A DNA stretch of 64,000 nucleotides, taken from NCBI GenBank assembly GCA_021324945.1, contig JAJPID010000060.1, positions 50,339-114,338 of the forward strand, read 5' to 3'. The position numbers and the translations under genes were made by a program. This document shows, piece after piece, positions 30,149-39,653 of this stretch. Under the pieces are notes generated by a model that was given only the letters and a program-made list of their open reading frames with translations, ran no database searches and was not told the origin of the DNA. The stretch is from Lysobacterales bacterium. GTDB lineage: Bacteria; Pseudomonadota; Gammaproteobacteria; Xanthomonadales; Rhodanobacteraceae. Numbering within the stretch: the stretch's first letter is position 1; every line of letters begins with the position of its first letter.

Positions 30149-32050
30149 TCAGGTACCGGCTCGCCCAAACCTCCGCTTCAGCGTCTGCCTTATCCGGATA
30201 TGCCGCGCCGCATCGCGCGCTTCCTTCAAACGGCGTGCATGCGCCGAGAGCAGATCGCCGCGGGTGAGGATGCCGACCATTTTTGCGGAATCGTCTTGCG
30301 AGACGACGACGAGACGGCCGACGTTCTCCGCCACCATGTGATCGGCCGCTTCACGCAGGGAATGATTTTCGCTGACCACGATCGGCGGGCGCTTCAACAT
30401 TTCGCCGATGCGCCGCAGACCCGGGAGATGGGGATCCAGCAGGTCGCGGCGCGTGATGACACCGCGCACGCGCTGCTGGTCGTCCAGCACGGGATAACCC
30501 TGGTGTTGCGCATCCACGCTGCCGGAGTTCAGCCAGTGCCGCACGTCCGACAATGCATCCGAGGTGCGCAGCACGCGCACGTCGCGCGTGCATGCCTGGC
30601 CGACGGAAATCTGTTCGAGAAAGTCCGCGGCATATTCGCTCGGTACGCGCACGCCACGGCGCGCGATCTTCTCGGTCATGATGGTGTTGCGCATAATCGA
30701 TGCCGAGATCAGATAAGCAGCGGTGCAGCCGCCCAGCAGCGGAAGCAGGCCGACCGGCTGGCGCGTGGTCTCGAATGCGAACACGACGGAGGTGAGCAGT
30801 GCGCGCGAAGCGCCGGCAAAGATCGAAGCCATGCCGACCAACGCGGCGATGCGCGGATCGACACCGAAACTCGGAGCGAGCGCGGCGATGCCGATACCGA
30901 TCAATGCGCCCAGCGCGCCGCCGATGGTGAACAGCGGCGCCAATGTTCCGCCTGAAGTGCCGCTACCCAGCGCGATTGCCCACGAGAGGAATTTCAGCAG
31001 GCACAGCGAGATCAGCACCTGCACCCCGAAGTGACCTGCAACGATGTTCTCGATGTTGTCGTAGCCCACGCCGAGGGTATGCGGCGCGCAGTAGCCGATC
31101 GCGCCGACCGCAACGCCGCCAATGGCCGGCCACCACATCCAGTGCACGGGCAGTTTTTCGAACGCGTCCTCGACGCCGTACACCAGCCGCGTCACGCCTA
31201 CGCTCAGCAAGCCGACCAATGCGCCTAGCGCGATGTAGCAGGCGAGCGCGTAACCGCCGGGCTCGATGAGGTTTGACGGCATCGCGAAGACTGCGGCCGA
31301 ACCATAGCGCGCGTAGCGCACGCCAGTTGCGGTACAGGTCGCGAGCGCGACCGGAATCAGCGAGCGCGGACGCAATTCGAACAGCAGCAGTTCCACCGCG
31401 AGCACCAACGCGGAAACCGGCGAGCCGAACACCGCGGCCATGCCTGCCGCGGCGCCCGCAGCGAGCAAGACCTTGCGTTCGTGGGCGGTGACGCGCAGCA
31501 GTTGCCCCAGGAACGAACCCAGCGCGCCACCGGTGGCGATGATCGGCCCTTCCGCGCCGAACGGACCGCCAGTGCCGATCGCGATCGCACTCGAAACCGG
31601 TTTCAGGAACGTGATACGCGGCGCGATGCGCGATTCGTTCAATAGCACCTGTTCCATCGCCTCGGGAATGCCGTGGCCGCGGATCGCCTGCGAACCCCAG
31701 CGCGCCATCGCGCCGACGATCACACCGCCGATCACCGGCACCGCGATCACCCAGGCGCCGAGAGGATTGTAGGCGGGCGAGGAGAACGCGGCGCTGATGC
31801 GTCCGTAGAACGCAATGTTGGTGACGAAGCCGATCAGCGCGGTCAGCAGTTGCGCGATCAATGCCGCACCGAAGGCGATCCCGATCGCCAACACGGTGAC
31901 GAACAGCACGCGCCTGTCCACCAGCGTGGATTTGCGCGGCATGCGCGCGGCTTGCAGCGACGGCGAAAGCGATGGCGCCACCGGCAGCGCATCGGTGGAG
32001 CCTTCCGTGCGCACGCTTTCGTGCTCGGGCGGGCGGGAATGGTCGCTCAA
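30149..32050 (-). CDS. ClC-family chloride channel/antiporter with C-terminal CBS domains; start uncertain (TTG 32050 proposed)
   Basis: ...GHGIPEAMEQVLLNESRI...GTGGPFGAEGPIIATGGALGSFLGQ...GSGTSGGTLAPLFTIGGALGALIG; CBS-like tail. Confidence 0.88.
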   Translation of the reverse strand: MSDHSRPPEHESVRTEGSTDALPVAPSLSPSLQAARMPRKSTLVDRRVLFVTVLAIGIAFGAALIAQLLTALIGFVTNIAFYGRISAAFSSPAYNPLGAWVIAVPVIGGVIVGAMARWGSQAIRGHGIPEAMEQVLLNESRIAPRITFLKPVSSAIAIGTGGPFGAEGPIIATGGALGSFLGQLLRVTAHERKVLLAAGAAAGMAAVFGSPVSALVLAVELLLFELRPRSLIPVALATCTATGVRYARYGSAAVFAMPSNLIEPGGYALACYIALGALVGLLSVGVTRLVYGVEDAFEKLPVHWMWWPAIGGVAVGAIGYCAPHTLGVGYDNIENIVAGHFGVQVLISLCLLKFLSWAIALGSGTSGGTLAPLFTIGGALGALIGIGIAALAPSFGVDPRIAALVGMASIFAGASRALLTSVVFAFETTRQPVGLLPLLGGCTAAYLISASIMRNTIMTEKIARRGVRVPSEYAADFLEQISVGQACTRDVRVLRTSDALSDVRHWLNSGSVDAQHQGYPVLDDQQRVRGVITRRDLLDPHLPGLRRIGEMLKRPPIVVSENHSLREAADHMVAENVGRLVVVSQDDSAKMVGILTRGDLLSAHARRLKEARDAARHIRIRQTLKRRFGRAGT

Positions 32051-32215
32051 GGTGTTCCCGTTTCGGACCGCCGCGCAGGGGCGCGGCGAAAGACGGGATT
32101 TTACGGTGCGTAGCCGGGAAACCGAAGGGCCAGGGTCGAAGCGGGAGGGGAGAGACGGGTGGCGTAAGACGAGAGATGCTGGAGCCTGGATCCAGACGAG
32201 CACCCGAGTTTCCGA

Positions 32216-32845
32216 CTAATTCACCCGCCGGTTCTTCGGCAGATGATGCACCAGGAATTCCATCTGGTCGGCGAGGATATTGCGGTTCGACAGGATCAGG
32301 TGTTCCACCCAGCTCGGCTTGTAGGGCACCGCCAGCAGCGGCATGCCAGCCTGCTGCGGCGTGCGGCCGCCCTTCCTGATGTTGCATGCCAGGCACGCGG
32401 TGACAACGTTTACCCAGACGTCCTTGCCGCCGCGCGACAGCGGCAGCACGTGATCGCGCGTCAGTTCGCCGCGGCTGCAGTGATTGCCGCAGTACATGCA
32501 GATGTGACGGTCGCGCGCGAACAGCGCAACATTGGTCAGCGCGGGCGAGGGGTCTATTGCGCCCGCGCGGCAGTGGCCGCGGCTGGCGACGATTGGATGC
32601 AGTTCAATGATGCTCTGCTCACCATCATTGTGGAAACCGCCGTGGATGGTGAGGCAGGGATCACCGAGTGTCCATGCGACCGCGCGGCGTGCGTAAAGGC
32701 ATGCCGCGTCCTGCCATGAGATCCAATCCAGAATGCGGCCACCCGCATCCAGCGACAGCACGCGCGTGCTGTGCAGATCCGCGACGACCCTGCGGATTTC
32801 CGGTTCGGCGAGGGCTGTGTGGGACTCCATGCGTCGGCCAAGCAT
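32216..32845 (-). CDS. HNH endonuclease family protein
   Basis: ...VALFARDRHICMYCGNHCSRGELTRDHVLPLSRGGKDVWVNVVTACLACNIRKGGRTPQQAGMPL. Confidence 0.92.
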   Translation of the reverse strand: MLGRRMESHTALAEPEIRRVVADLHSTRVLSLDAGGRILDWISWQDAACLYARRAVAWTLGDPCLTIHGGFHNDGEQSIIELHPIVASRGHCRAGAIDPSPALTNVALFARDRHICMYCGNHCSRGELTRDHVLPLSRGGKDVWVNVVTACLACNIRKGGRTPQQAGMPLLAVPYKPSWVEHLILSNRNILADQMEFLVHHLPKNRRVN

Positions 32846-32876
32846 AAAACAACTTTGTGACGGTACGGTAGCGCGG

Positions 32877-33389
32877 TCATTTCACCGGTTTGGCCAGCCG
32901 CAGCAGATCTTCGCCGAAACCGGCTCGTTCGTACAGTTCGCGCGCGCGCGCGTTGCCGGGGAAAACAGCCAGAGTAATCAAGGCGCAACGGTTTTTCTTC
33001 GCCCAGACTTGTGCGTGGCCCAGGAGGGCCCGGCCCACGCCGCGGCCTTCGCAACCTGGTGCCACCGCGATATCCGAGATGTGGCAGTTGGCGCGGCCGG
33101 AAAAGAAGTCGCGCGTCCTCTGCACGCGCAGGAAGCCGAGACGTTCGCCGTTTTCGGCTTCCGCGACGAACAGATTTTCCGAAGCCGGCACCTCGTCCAG
33201 AGCGCGCTTCAGGTCGCGGCGGATGCCGCTCGCGCAATCGCTGCGTCTCCGCCACGCTGGCAAGTCGAAATCCACGAAGCGCATCACCAGAGAGAGGATG
33301 AACTCATCATCGCCAGCGTGGGCGGGGCGGATTCGAACGGCCTGCTTGCGGGCTGTTGCCATGGTTGCGCGGTCATTCTCCATCGTCAC
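32877..33389 (-). CDS. GNAT family N-acetyltransferase
   Basis: VRIRPAHAGDDEFILSLVMRFVDFDLP...HISDIAVAPGCEGRGVGRALLGHAQVWAKKNRCALITLAVFPGNARARELYERAGF. Confidence 0.9.
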   Translation of the reverse strand: MTMENDRATMATARKQAVRIRPAHAGDDEFILSLVMRFVDFDLPAWRRRSDCASGIRRDLKRALDEVPASENLFVAEAENGERLGFLRVQRTRDFFSGRANCHISDIAVAPGCEGRGVGRALLGHAQVWAKKNRCALITLAVFPGNARARELYERAGFGEDLLRLAKPVK

Positions 33390-33448
33390 TCAGGGCTGCG
33401 CGCAGCGCAGAACCCGGAATGACGACGATGCAAAGCGTCATTCCGATA

Positions 33449-35239
33449 TCAAAACAATCCATCCCGAATCTCGAACAGGCTCTCCTCGCCCGCCTCGATC
33501 GCCGCACGGTGCGTTCGCGTGCGCGGCAGGATGCGCGAAAAATAAAAGCGCGCAGTCAGATGTTTCGCCTGTTTGAAATCTTCGCTTTGCGAGGAATGTT
33601 GGGCCGCTGCCACGCTGCGCGCCCAGAAATAGGCCAAGGCGATGTAGCCGGAATAGAACAGATAGTCGACGGCCGCCGCGCCGATCTCGTCGGCATTCTT
33701 GATCGCGCGCTGACCGCACGCCTGCGTCAGCTCGGCCCATTCCTTCGCCAGCGCCGACAATTTCGGAATGAATCCCTTCAGCGTTTCGTCATCCGCGTGC
33801 TGCGCGCAGAATGCGCCGATCTCCTGCAGGAACAGCCGCAAGCCTTCGCCGCGCTGCTGGATGATCTTGCGGCCGAGCAGGTCCAGCGCCTGGATTTGCG
33901 TGGTGCCTTCGTAGATCGTGGTGATGCGCGCGTCGCGCACGTACTGCTCCATGCCGTGCTCGGCGATGTAGCCGTGGCCGCCATAGATTTGCAACGCGAG
34001 ATTGGTGCACTCGATCGCGTTCTCCGTGAGCATTCCCTTGATAATCGGTGTCAGGAACGACACCAGCGCTTCCACGCGTTTGCGTTCGGCTTCATCACTC
34101 GAGCGATGCAGGATGTCCACCAGCGTCGCGGCGTACAGCCCGAGTGCGCGTCCGCCTTCGATCAAGGTCTTCTGCGTCAGCAGCATGCGGCGCACGTCGC
34201 CGTGCACGATCAGCGGATCGGCGGGCTTGTCAGGAAATTTCGCACCGGATAGCGCGCGCATCTGCAAGCGTTCGCGCGCGTAGCTCAGAGCGTTCTGATA
34301 AGCGCGTTCGCTGAGTGCGAGGCCTTGCAATCCGACCGCCAACCGCGCGGTATTCATCATCACGAACATCGCGTTCAAGCCGCGATTCGGTTCCCCCAGC
34401 AGATAACCTTGCGCGCCGTCGAAGTTCAGCACGCAAGTGGCCGAACCCTTCAGACCCATCTTGTGCTCGATCGCACCGGCGCGCACCGCGTTGCGCTCGC
34501 CCATTTTTCCTTCGCGATCCACCTTGAACTTCGGCACGATGAACAGCGAGATCCCTTTGACGCCGGTCGGTGCATCAGGCAAACGCGCCAGAACCAGGTG
34601 CACGATGTTGTCCGTGAAATCGTGTTCGCCTGAGGTGATGAAGATCTTGGTGCCGGTGATCGCGTAGCTGCCCTCCGCGTTCGGCTCCGCGCGCGTTTTC
34701 AGCAAGCCGAGATCGGAACCGCAGTGAGATTCGGTCAGGCACATCGTGCCGGTCCATTCGCCTGACACGATGCGCTTGAGGAAAGCCTGCTTCTGCCAGT
34801 CCTCACCGATCACGCGCAGTGCTTCGATCGCGCCGTGCGACAGCAGGGGATAGGTGCCCCAGGCGATGTTGGCTGAGTCGATGAATTCCTTGACTGGCGC
34901 GCCGATCGTTTCCGGCAATCCCTGTCCGCCAAATTCCTCCGGTGCGGTCAATCCGGCCCAGCCGCCTGCTACGAATTGTTCGTAAGCGCGCTTGAAGCCG
35001 GCTGGCGTTTTCACCGATGCGCTTTGCTTGTCGAACGTGCAGCCTTGCTGGTCGCCGCTTTGATTCAACGGCGCCAGCACGGTTTGCGCAAAACGCGCGG
35101 CTTCATCGAGCACCGCGTCAATCGTGTCGCGGTTGAGCGATTCGCAGCCAGGCAATCTTGCGAAAAGTTTTTCGACATCCAACAAGTCGTACAGATCGAA
35201 GCGGATGTCGGCGAGCGGGGCAGTGTAGTGGGTGGTCAT
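33449..35239 (-). CDS. acyl-CoA dehydrogenase
   Basis: MTTHYTAPLADIRFDLYDLLDVEKLFARLPGCE...MCLTESHCGSDLGLLKTRAEP...QIYGGHGYIAEHGMEQYVRDARITTIYEGTTQIQALDLLGRK. Confidence 0.96.
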   Translation of the reverse strand: MTTHYTAPLADIRFDLYDLLDVEKLFARLPGCESLNRDTIDAVLDEAARFAQTVLAPLNQSGDQQGCTFDKQSASVKTPAGFKRAYEQFVAGGWAGLTAPEEFGGQGLPETIGAPVKEFIDSANIAWGTYPLLSHGAIEALRVIGEDWQKQAFLKRIVSGEWTGTMCLTESHCGSDLGLLKTRAEPNAEGSYAITGTKIFITSGEHDFTDNIVHLVLARLPDAPTGVKGISLFIVPKFKVDREGKMGERNAVRAGAIEHKMGLKGSATCVLNFDGAQGYLLGEPNRGLNAMFVMMNTARLAVGLQGLALSERAYQNALSYARERLQMRALSGAKFPDKPADPLIVHGDVRRMLLTQKTLIEGGRALGLYAATLVDILHRSSDEAERKRVEALVSFLTPIIKGMLTENAIECTNLALQIYGGHGYIAEHGMEQYVRDARITTIYEGTTQIQALDLLGRKIIQQRGEGLRLFLQEIGAFCAQHADDETLKGFIPKLSALAKEWAELTQACGQRAIKNADEIGAAAVDYLFYSGYIALAYFWARSVAAAQHSSQSEDFKQAKHLTARFYFSRILPRTRTHRAAIEAGEESLFEIRDGLF

Positions 35240-35248
35240 GGAGCGATT

Positions 35249-35339
35249 GGTTCGTGCTGAGCGTAACGAGCGCAATGAGTGAGCGAAGCACGTTCTACCC
35301 TTCGGTTTTGGCGCTACGCGCCTGCGCTCAGGGGCGAAC
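35249..35339. repeat. REP-like palindromic dispersed element, copy A
   Basis: CTGAGCGYAGGCGCG-type repeat; matches the inverted copy at 46303-46396. Confidence 0.6.
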
Positions 35340-35347
35340 TGTGTCAA

Positions 35348-35824
35348 TTACCGCCAGGTATTCGCCACGCCCGGCACCGGCGATAGATATCCCTTACCAT
35401 CCAGATCGAACGATTGCGCCTTGCCGCTCTCGCCCTTGCCGGCATTCAAGCTGCCTTTCAATTCGTAGGCGATCGCGTTGGCCTTCACGTTCGCAAGCGC
35501 AGCGCGCGCAGCCGCAGAGGGCGTGATCGTCGCGATGGCGGTGTCGGCGCTCATCGCGGGAATGTCGAGCGCGGGCGAAACCGCGATGTGCCCCGCGTTC
35601 GTGCCGCCGAGGGTAAGAGCGGCATCCAGCGCGTACACGTGCATCGCGGTGTCGTAGCTATAGTTTTGGATGCGCAGCGTCAGTTGCCACTGCCCGTTCG
35701 GCAGCGCCTGCAATTCCTGGATGCCGGCCGCGGGCGGTTGCAGTTTCGTGCCCGGGCCGCAGGCGGTCAGCAGAAGAACCAGTGCGCACAGGACGAAAAA
35801 TCGCAAACGGAATGCAAGCTTCAC
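35348..35824 (-). CDS. LEA-type 2 / WHy-like lipoprotein
   Basis: MKLAFRLRFFVLCALVLLLTACGPGTKLQPP lipobox LTAC; ...WQLTLRIQNYSYDTAMHVYALDAALTLGG. Confidence 0.65.
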   Translation of the reverse strand: MKLAFRLRFFVLCALVLLLTACGPGTKLQPPAAGIQELQALPNGQWQLTLRIQNYSYDTAMHVYALDAALTLGGTNAGHIAVSPALDIPAMSADTAIATITPSAAARAALANVKANAIAYELKGSLNAGKGESGKAQSFDLDGKGYLSPVPGVANTWR

Positions 35825-35946
35825 GGGTCACCTCTGCACGAAAAGTCCAAGAGCGATCATAATTTCTGCACCCGCAATCTGCCCAAGCAGATCGCAGGCG
35901 CTCCGGCTCGTCCCCGGCCCGGACGACGAGTGCGGCGCCCGTCACT

Positions 35947-36642
35947 TTACCGTGCCTCGGCCGGCGCGCGCATTGCGAACCGTTGCTCACGTCCGAATTG
36001 TGCAACCGGCAGAATGGAACGCAAACGCCCGTCTTCCATCAGCGCGACGGCATCCGCGATGCTAAGCACTTCATCGGCCTGATGGCTGACCAGGATCGTG
36101 GTGAGCGCCAGCTCGCGCTTCAAGCCACGCAAGTGCTCCAGCACTTCCGCGCGCGCTTCGCAATGCAGATTGGACAGCGGCTCATCCAGCAGCAGCGCCA
36201 GAGGTTCGCTCAATAGGGCGCGGCCGATCGCCACGCGTCGCGCCTGCCCGCCGGACAATTGATCCGGTTTGCGCTTCAGCAGCGCGCCCAAGCCCAGTAA
36301 TTGCACCACGTCATGGAAGTGCGACGGATCACGCGGTCGCGGTGCGCCGTAACACAGGTTGTCGCGCACCGACAGGTGTGGAAACAGCCGTACGTCCTGA
36401 AACACCACGCCGAGTTTTCGCTGCGCCACCGGCACGTCGATGCGCAGATGCGAATCGAACAGCGCGTGCTCATCCAGCGCGATGCGCCCGCGCGCAGGTT
36501 TCAGCAGGCCGGCGATCGCGTGCAGCGTGGAGGTCTTGCCGCAACCCGAATCGCCGAAGAGCGCCAGTGTTCGCGCTTCTGAACGCAACACCAGTTGCAG
36601 CGAGAATTCGCCGCGCGTCAATGCGAAATCGAGATCGATCAC
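35947..36642 (-). CDS. modC: molybdate ABC transporter ATP-binding protein (short form)
   Basis: GTG start overlapping modB end; LALFGDSGCGKTSTLHAIAGLLKPARG...QLSGGQARRVAIGRALLSEPLALLLDEPLS. Confidence 0.88.
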   Translation of the reverse strand: MIDLDFALTRGEFSLQLVLRSEARTLALFGDSGCGKTSTLHAIAGLLKPARGRIALDEHALFDSHLRIDVPVAQRKLGVVFQDVRLFPHLSVRDNLCYGAPRPRDPSHFHDVVQLLGLGALLKRKPDQLSGGQARRVAIGRALLSEPLALLLDEPLSNLHCEARAEVLEHLRGLKRELALTTILVSHQADEVLSIADAVALMEDGRLRSILPVAQFGREQRFAMRAPAEAR

Positions 36643-37325
36643 GGTTCTGCTTCCCTGGCGCGCTGGCGCAACAGCGCCGCGCCCAGCGTTGCGGCCAAGG
36701 CGACGATCACGGCCACCCACGTCAGTCGCAGCGCCCCACTTTCGCCGCCCGGCGTTTCCAACAATTCGTACAACGCGATCGGCAACGTGCGCGTTTCACC
36801 GGGAATCGAAGAAACAAAGGTGATGGTCGCGCCGAATTCACCGAAGGCGCGCGCGAACGCCAGCGCGATGCCGGCGACCAATCCCCGCAGCGAAAGCGGC
36901 AAGGTGATGCCGAAGAAAATCCGCCACGCGTTTGCGCCCAACGTGGCCGCAGCTTGTTCCAGTTTTCGATCGACCGATTCGAATGCGGCGCGCAGCGCGA
37001 CTACCAATAACGGAAACGCCATCACCCCGGCGGCCAATGCGGCGCCGGTCCAACGGAACGCGATCGCAAGATGCAGCGCATCCAGCGCGCGTCCGATCGC
37101 ACCGCGGTGGCCGAACACTTGCAGCAGCACGTAACCCGTCACCACCGGCGGCAGAATCAGCGGTAAGAGCAGCGCAGTTTCCAGCAACGGCATGCCGATG
37201 AAACGCCTGCGCGCCAGCAACCACGCGCAGCCGACCGCCGGCGGCAGCGCGCACAGGGTCGCCGCTGCTGCCACTTTCAGGCTGAGCAGCAGGGCAATGG
37301 TTTCGTCGTACGGGAGCCAAGCCAT
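36639..37325 (-). CDS. modB: molybdate ABC transporter permease
   Basis: ETIALLLSLKVAAAATLCALPPAVGCAWLLARRRFIGMPLLETALLLPLILPPVVTGYVLL...AFARAFGEFGATITFVSSIPGETRTLPIALYELLE. Confidence 0.95.
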   Translation of the reverse strand: MAWLPYDETIALLLSLKVAAAATLCALPPAVGCAWLLARRRFIGMPLLETALLLPLILPPVVTGYVLLQVFGHRGAIGRALDALHLAIAFRWTGAALAAGVMAFPLLVVALRAAFESVDRKLEQAAATLGANAWRIFFGITLPLSLRGLVAGIALAFARAFGEFGATITFVSSIPGETRTLPIALYELLETPGGESGALRLTWVAVIVALAATLGAALLRQRAREAEP

Positions 37326-37334
37326 GGCGCCGAA

Positions 37335-38093
37335 TTATCGCGGCGGCGCGTCGAATCCGTAATGTCGGAATACGCCTTGTGCCTCGGGCGATCGCAAGGC
37401 GCGCAACAGCGCCCGCGTGGCCGCATTGTCGTGACCGCGCACGATTGCCACGGGATAGACGATCGGCAGGTGCGATGTCGACGGAAATGTCGCCAGCACT
37501 TGCACACGCGGTTCGGAAAGGGCATCTGAGCGATAGACGATGCCGAGCGGACATTCGCCCATGGCCACCAGCTCCAGCGCCGCGCGCACATCGCGGTTCA
37601 TCGCCAATTTCGGTTGCACCGCGTTCCACACGCCGAGCGCGCGCAGCGATTCCGCCGCATAACGGCCTGCGGGCACGGATTGCACCAGCGCGACCGAGAG
37701 TCTGCCACTGCTACCCAGTGCGTCGATCAAGGACCGCGGTTGTGCGAGATCCACGCGCAGGTCGGATGATCTGGGCGAGATCAGCACCAGCGCATTGCCC
37801 AGCAGATCGCTGCGCGTCTCCTTAACGATATCGCCGTGCTGCGCCAGATCATCCATCCAGTCTTCGTCGGCGGAAATGAAAACGTCCGCCGGCGCGCCCT
37901 GTTCGATCTGCCGAGCCAGCGCGGACGAAGCCGCGTACACCAAGCGCGGCGCGGGTGTGCCGAGTGCGCCCTGCGCGGCGAGAGCATCGAGCGCGGGTTT
38001 CAGGCTGGCGGCGGCGAAGATCGTCGGCGGCGCGGCCGAGACCGACACCGGCAGCATGAGTGCACACATCAGCAACGCAAGGACCGTGCGCAT
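37335..38093 (-). CDS. modA: molybdate ABC transporter substrate-binding protein
   Basis: Signal peptide; TIFAAASLKPALDALAAQ...LVYAASSALARQIEQGAPADVFISADEDWMDDLAQHGDI. Confidence 0.95.
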   Translation of the reverse strand: MRTVLALLMCALMLPVSVSAAPPTIFAAASLKPALDALAAQGALGTPAPRLVYAASSALARQIEQGAPADVFISADEDWMDDLAQHGDIVKETRSDLLGNALVLISPRSSDLRVDLAQPRSLIDALGSSGRLSVALVQSVPAGRYAAESLRALGVWNAVQPKLAMNRDVRAALELVAMGECPLGIVYRSDALSEPRVQVLATFPSTSHLPIVYPVAIVRGHDNAATRALLRALRSPEAQGVFRHYGFDAPPR

Positions 38094-38094
38094 G

Positions 38095-38634
38095 TCAACG
38101 CCCGTAAGTCGCCGTCAATGTTGCTGTCGCGATCGCGTGTTGTTTGATCGTCTTCACCGCGTCTTCCGAACTCGCGGCGGCGCTCACCGGCAGCACCGGT
38201 ACATCCAGAGCATACACGGTGAAAACGTAATGATGCGGTTTGCCGGGCGGTGGGCACGGCCCGGAGTAGCCGTGATCGCCGAATCCGTTGACGAATTGCA
38301 CCGTGTCGCCGGGCGCGTTGCCGCTATGCGGCGTGCCCGCGCCGGTGTTCAAGCCGTGCGCGCCGACATCGATGTTGAAAGCGATCCAATGCCAGAACCC
38401 GCCTCCGCCTGCATCGGGATCAAATACCGTCACCGCATAACTTTTGACGTTTTTCGGCGGATCGCGCCATTCCATTTGCGGCGAAACGTTGCTGCCGCCG
38501 CAGCGCGTGTAGACCTGCTGCACGGAAAGGGTTCCTCCTTGATGGATCATGGGGCTGCTCAAGGTGAAGGCCCGGGCGGCTCCGGCGCTCGCTGCCAATG
38601 CAAACAGGAACGCGGTTTTCAGCGATGCATTCAT
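38095..38634 (-). CDS. YbhB/YbcL (PEBP) family secreted protein
   Basis: MNASLKTAFLFALAASAGAARAFTLSSPMIHQGGTLSVQQVYTRCGGSNVSPQMEWRDPPKNVKSYAVTVFDPDAGGGGFWHWIAFNI. Confidence 0.93.
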   Translation of the reverse strand: MNASLKTAFLFALAASAGAARAFTLSSPMIHQGGTLSVQQVYTRCGGSNVSPQMEWRDPPKNVKSYAVTVFDPDAGGGGFWHWIAFNIDVGAHGLNTGAGTPHSGNAPGDTVQFVNGFGDHGYSGPCPPPGKPHHYVFTVYALDVPVLPVSAAASSEDAVKTIKQHAIATATLTATYGR

Positions 38635-38654
38635 GACGAAACTCCTTCTCCCGT

Positions 38655-38700
38655 TCCTGATCGCGAAGATCGAAAGCGGGCGTCCTTGCCCGCACTTTTT
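38655..38700 (-). repeat. dispersed hairpin element copy X
   Basis: TCCTGATCGCGAAGATCGAAA-GCGGGC-gtcctt-GCCCGC-ACTTTTT; homologous flanks at 58517-58563. Confidence 0.65.
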
Positions 38701-38724
38701 AGGGTTCCCTGGGCTGCCTCTCGG

Positions 38725-39056
38725 AGAGCCGGCTAGAGCCATCGCGTTGTTGTGCTCGGTGTCGCGCTTCGAAGACCAGCGCACCGTGCCGTGTTCGCGC
38801 TGGATGCCTTGCGATTACACGTTTGCTTCCGGATTCGAATCCAGTTCCTGCGCGTAGCGTTCGCGAAATTCCTGCCATTTCCCCGGTCGTGATTGAACTA
38901 CTTGTGCAGCGCATCGGAAGGGGCGATGCCTTTGAGTCACGCGTCAAGCTTCAATTCTTCCTTCGAGATACCACGCGGCCACAGCCGATCCACCAGCACG
39001 CGTGCGCCGTCGGATTTGGCAGGCGGTTCGGTGGCGCGCTTGAGCTTGAGCTGCAT
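38725..39056 (-). pseudogene. decayed DUF488 family gene
   Basis: [56 protein letters not shown] then, in another frame, GKWQEFRERYAQELDSNPEA, later RDTEHNNAMALA. Confidence 0.85.
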
Positions 39057-39101
39057 GTGGATGCGCCCGATGGCTATGCAACGTAATCGACAACGTGCAT
39101 T

Positions 39102-39599
39102 ATGTTCCTTTCCGTCAACGCATGGCACATGAAACGCAAACTCGTCGTTCGCCGCTCGCCGATCCACGGCAAGGGTGTGTATGCCGCCACCGATCTTCCC
39201 GCCAATATCGACCTGATCCAGTACAAGGGCCGTCTGATCACCCACGCGCAAGCCGATCGCGTTTACGGCGACGGCGCGGATACCGGGCACACCTTCCTGT
39301 TCACGCTCAACGAAAAATACATCGTGGACGCGAATGTCGGCGGTAACGCCGCGCGCTGGATCAATCACTCCTGCAAGCCCAACTGCCGCGCCTACATCGA
39401 GGAAGTGGACGGTGGCAGGAAGGATCGCGTGATGATCGAGACGCTGCGCAGGATCAAAGCCGGCGAGGAACTCACTTACGACTACGGCATCACGCTGGAC
39501 GTGCCGCACGACGCGAATATGAAGAAGATCTGGGCCTGCCGCTGCGGCGCGAAGAATTGCATCGGAACGATGTTGAAACCGAAACGCCGCTCCGGCTGA
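39102..39599 (+). CDS. SET domain protein-lysine methyltransferase-like with post-SET cysteines
   Basis: [34 protein letters not shown]...[20 protein letters not shown]...[10 protein letters not shown]...[15 protein letters not shown]; start may be ATG at 39129. Confidence 0.93.
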   Translation: MFLSVNAWHMKRKLVVRRSPIHGKGVYAATDLPANIDLIQYKGRLITHAQADRVYGDGADTGHTFLFTLNEKYIVDANVGGNAARWINHSCKPNCRAYIEEVDGGRKDRVMIETLRRIKAGEELTYDYGITLDVPHDANMKKIWACRCGAKNCIGTMLKPKRRSG

Positions 39600-39604
39600 T
39601 GCGA

Positions 39605-39632
39605 AGGCGCCCGCGCGAAGCGGGCGCTTGTT
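39605..39632 (+). terminator. hairpin terminator after SET gene
   Basis: GCGCCCGC-gcgaa-GCGGGCGC-TTGTT perfect 8-bp stem directly after the stop. Confidence 0.65.
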
Positions 39633-39653
39633 CGAGCATCGAATTGCTTGAAT

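Noticed and set aside
32150-32177. GAGAGAC GGGTGGC GTAAGAC GAGAGAT as another heptad array
   Set aside because: Phase is suggestive but units are too degenerate and no inverted arm was found
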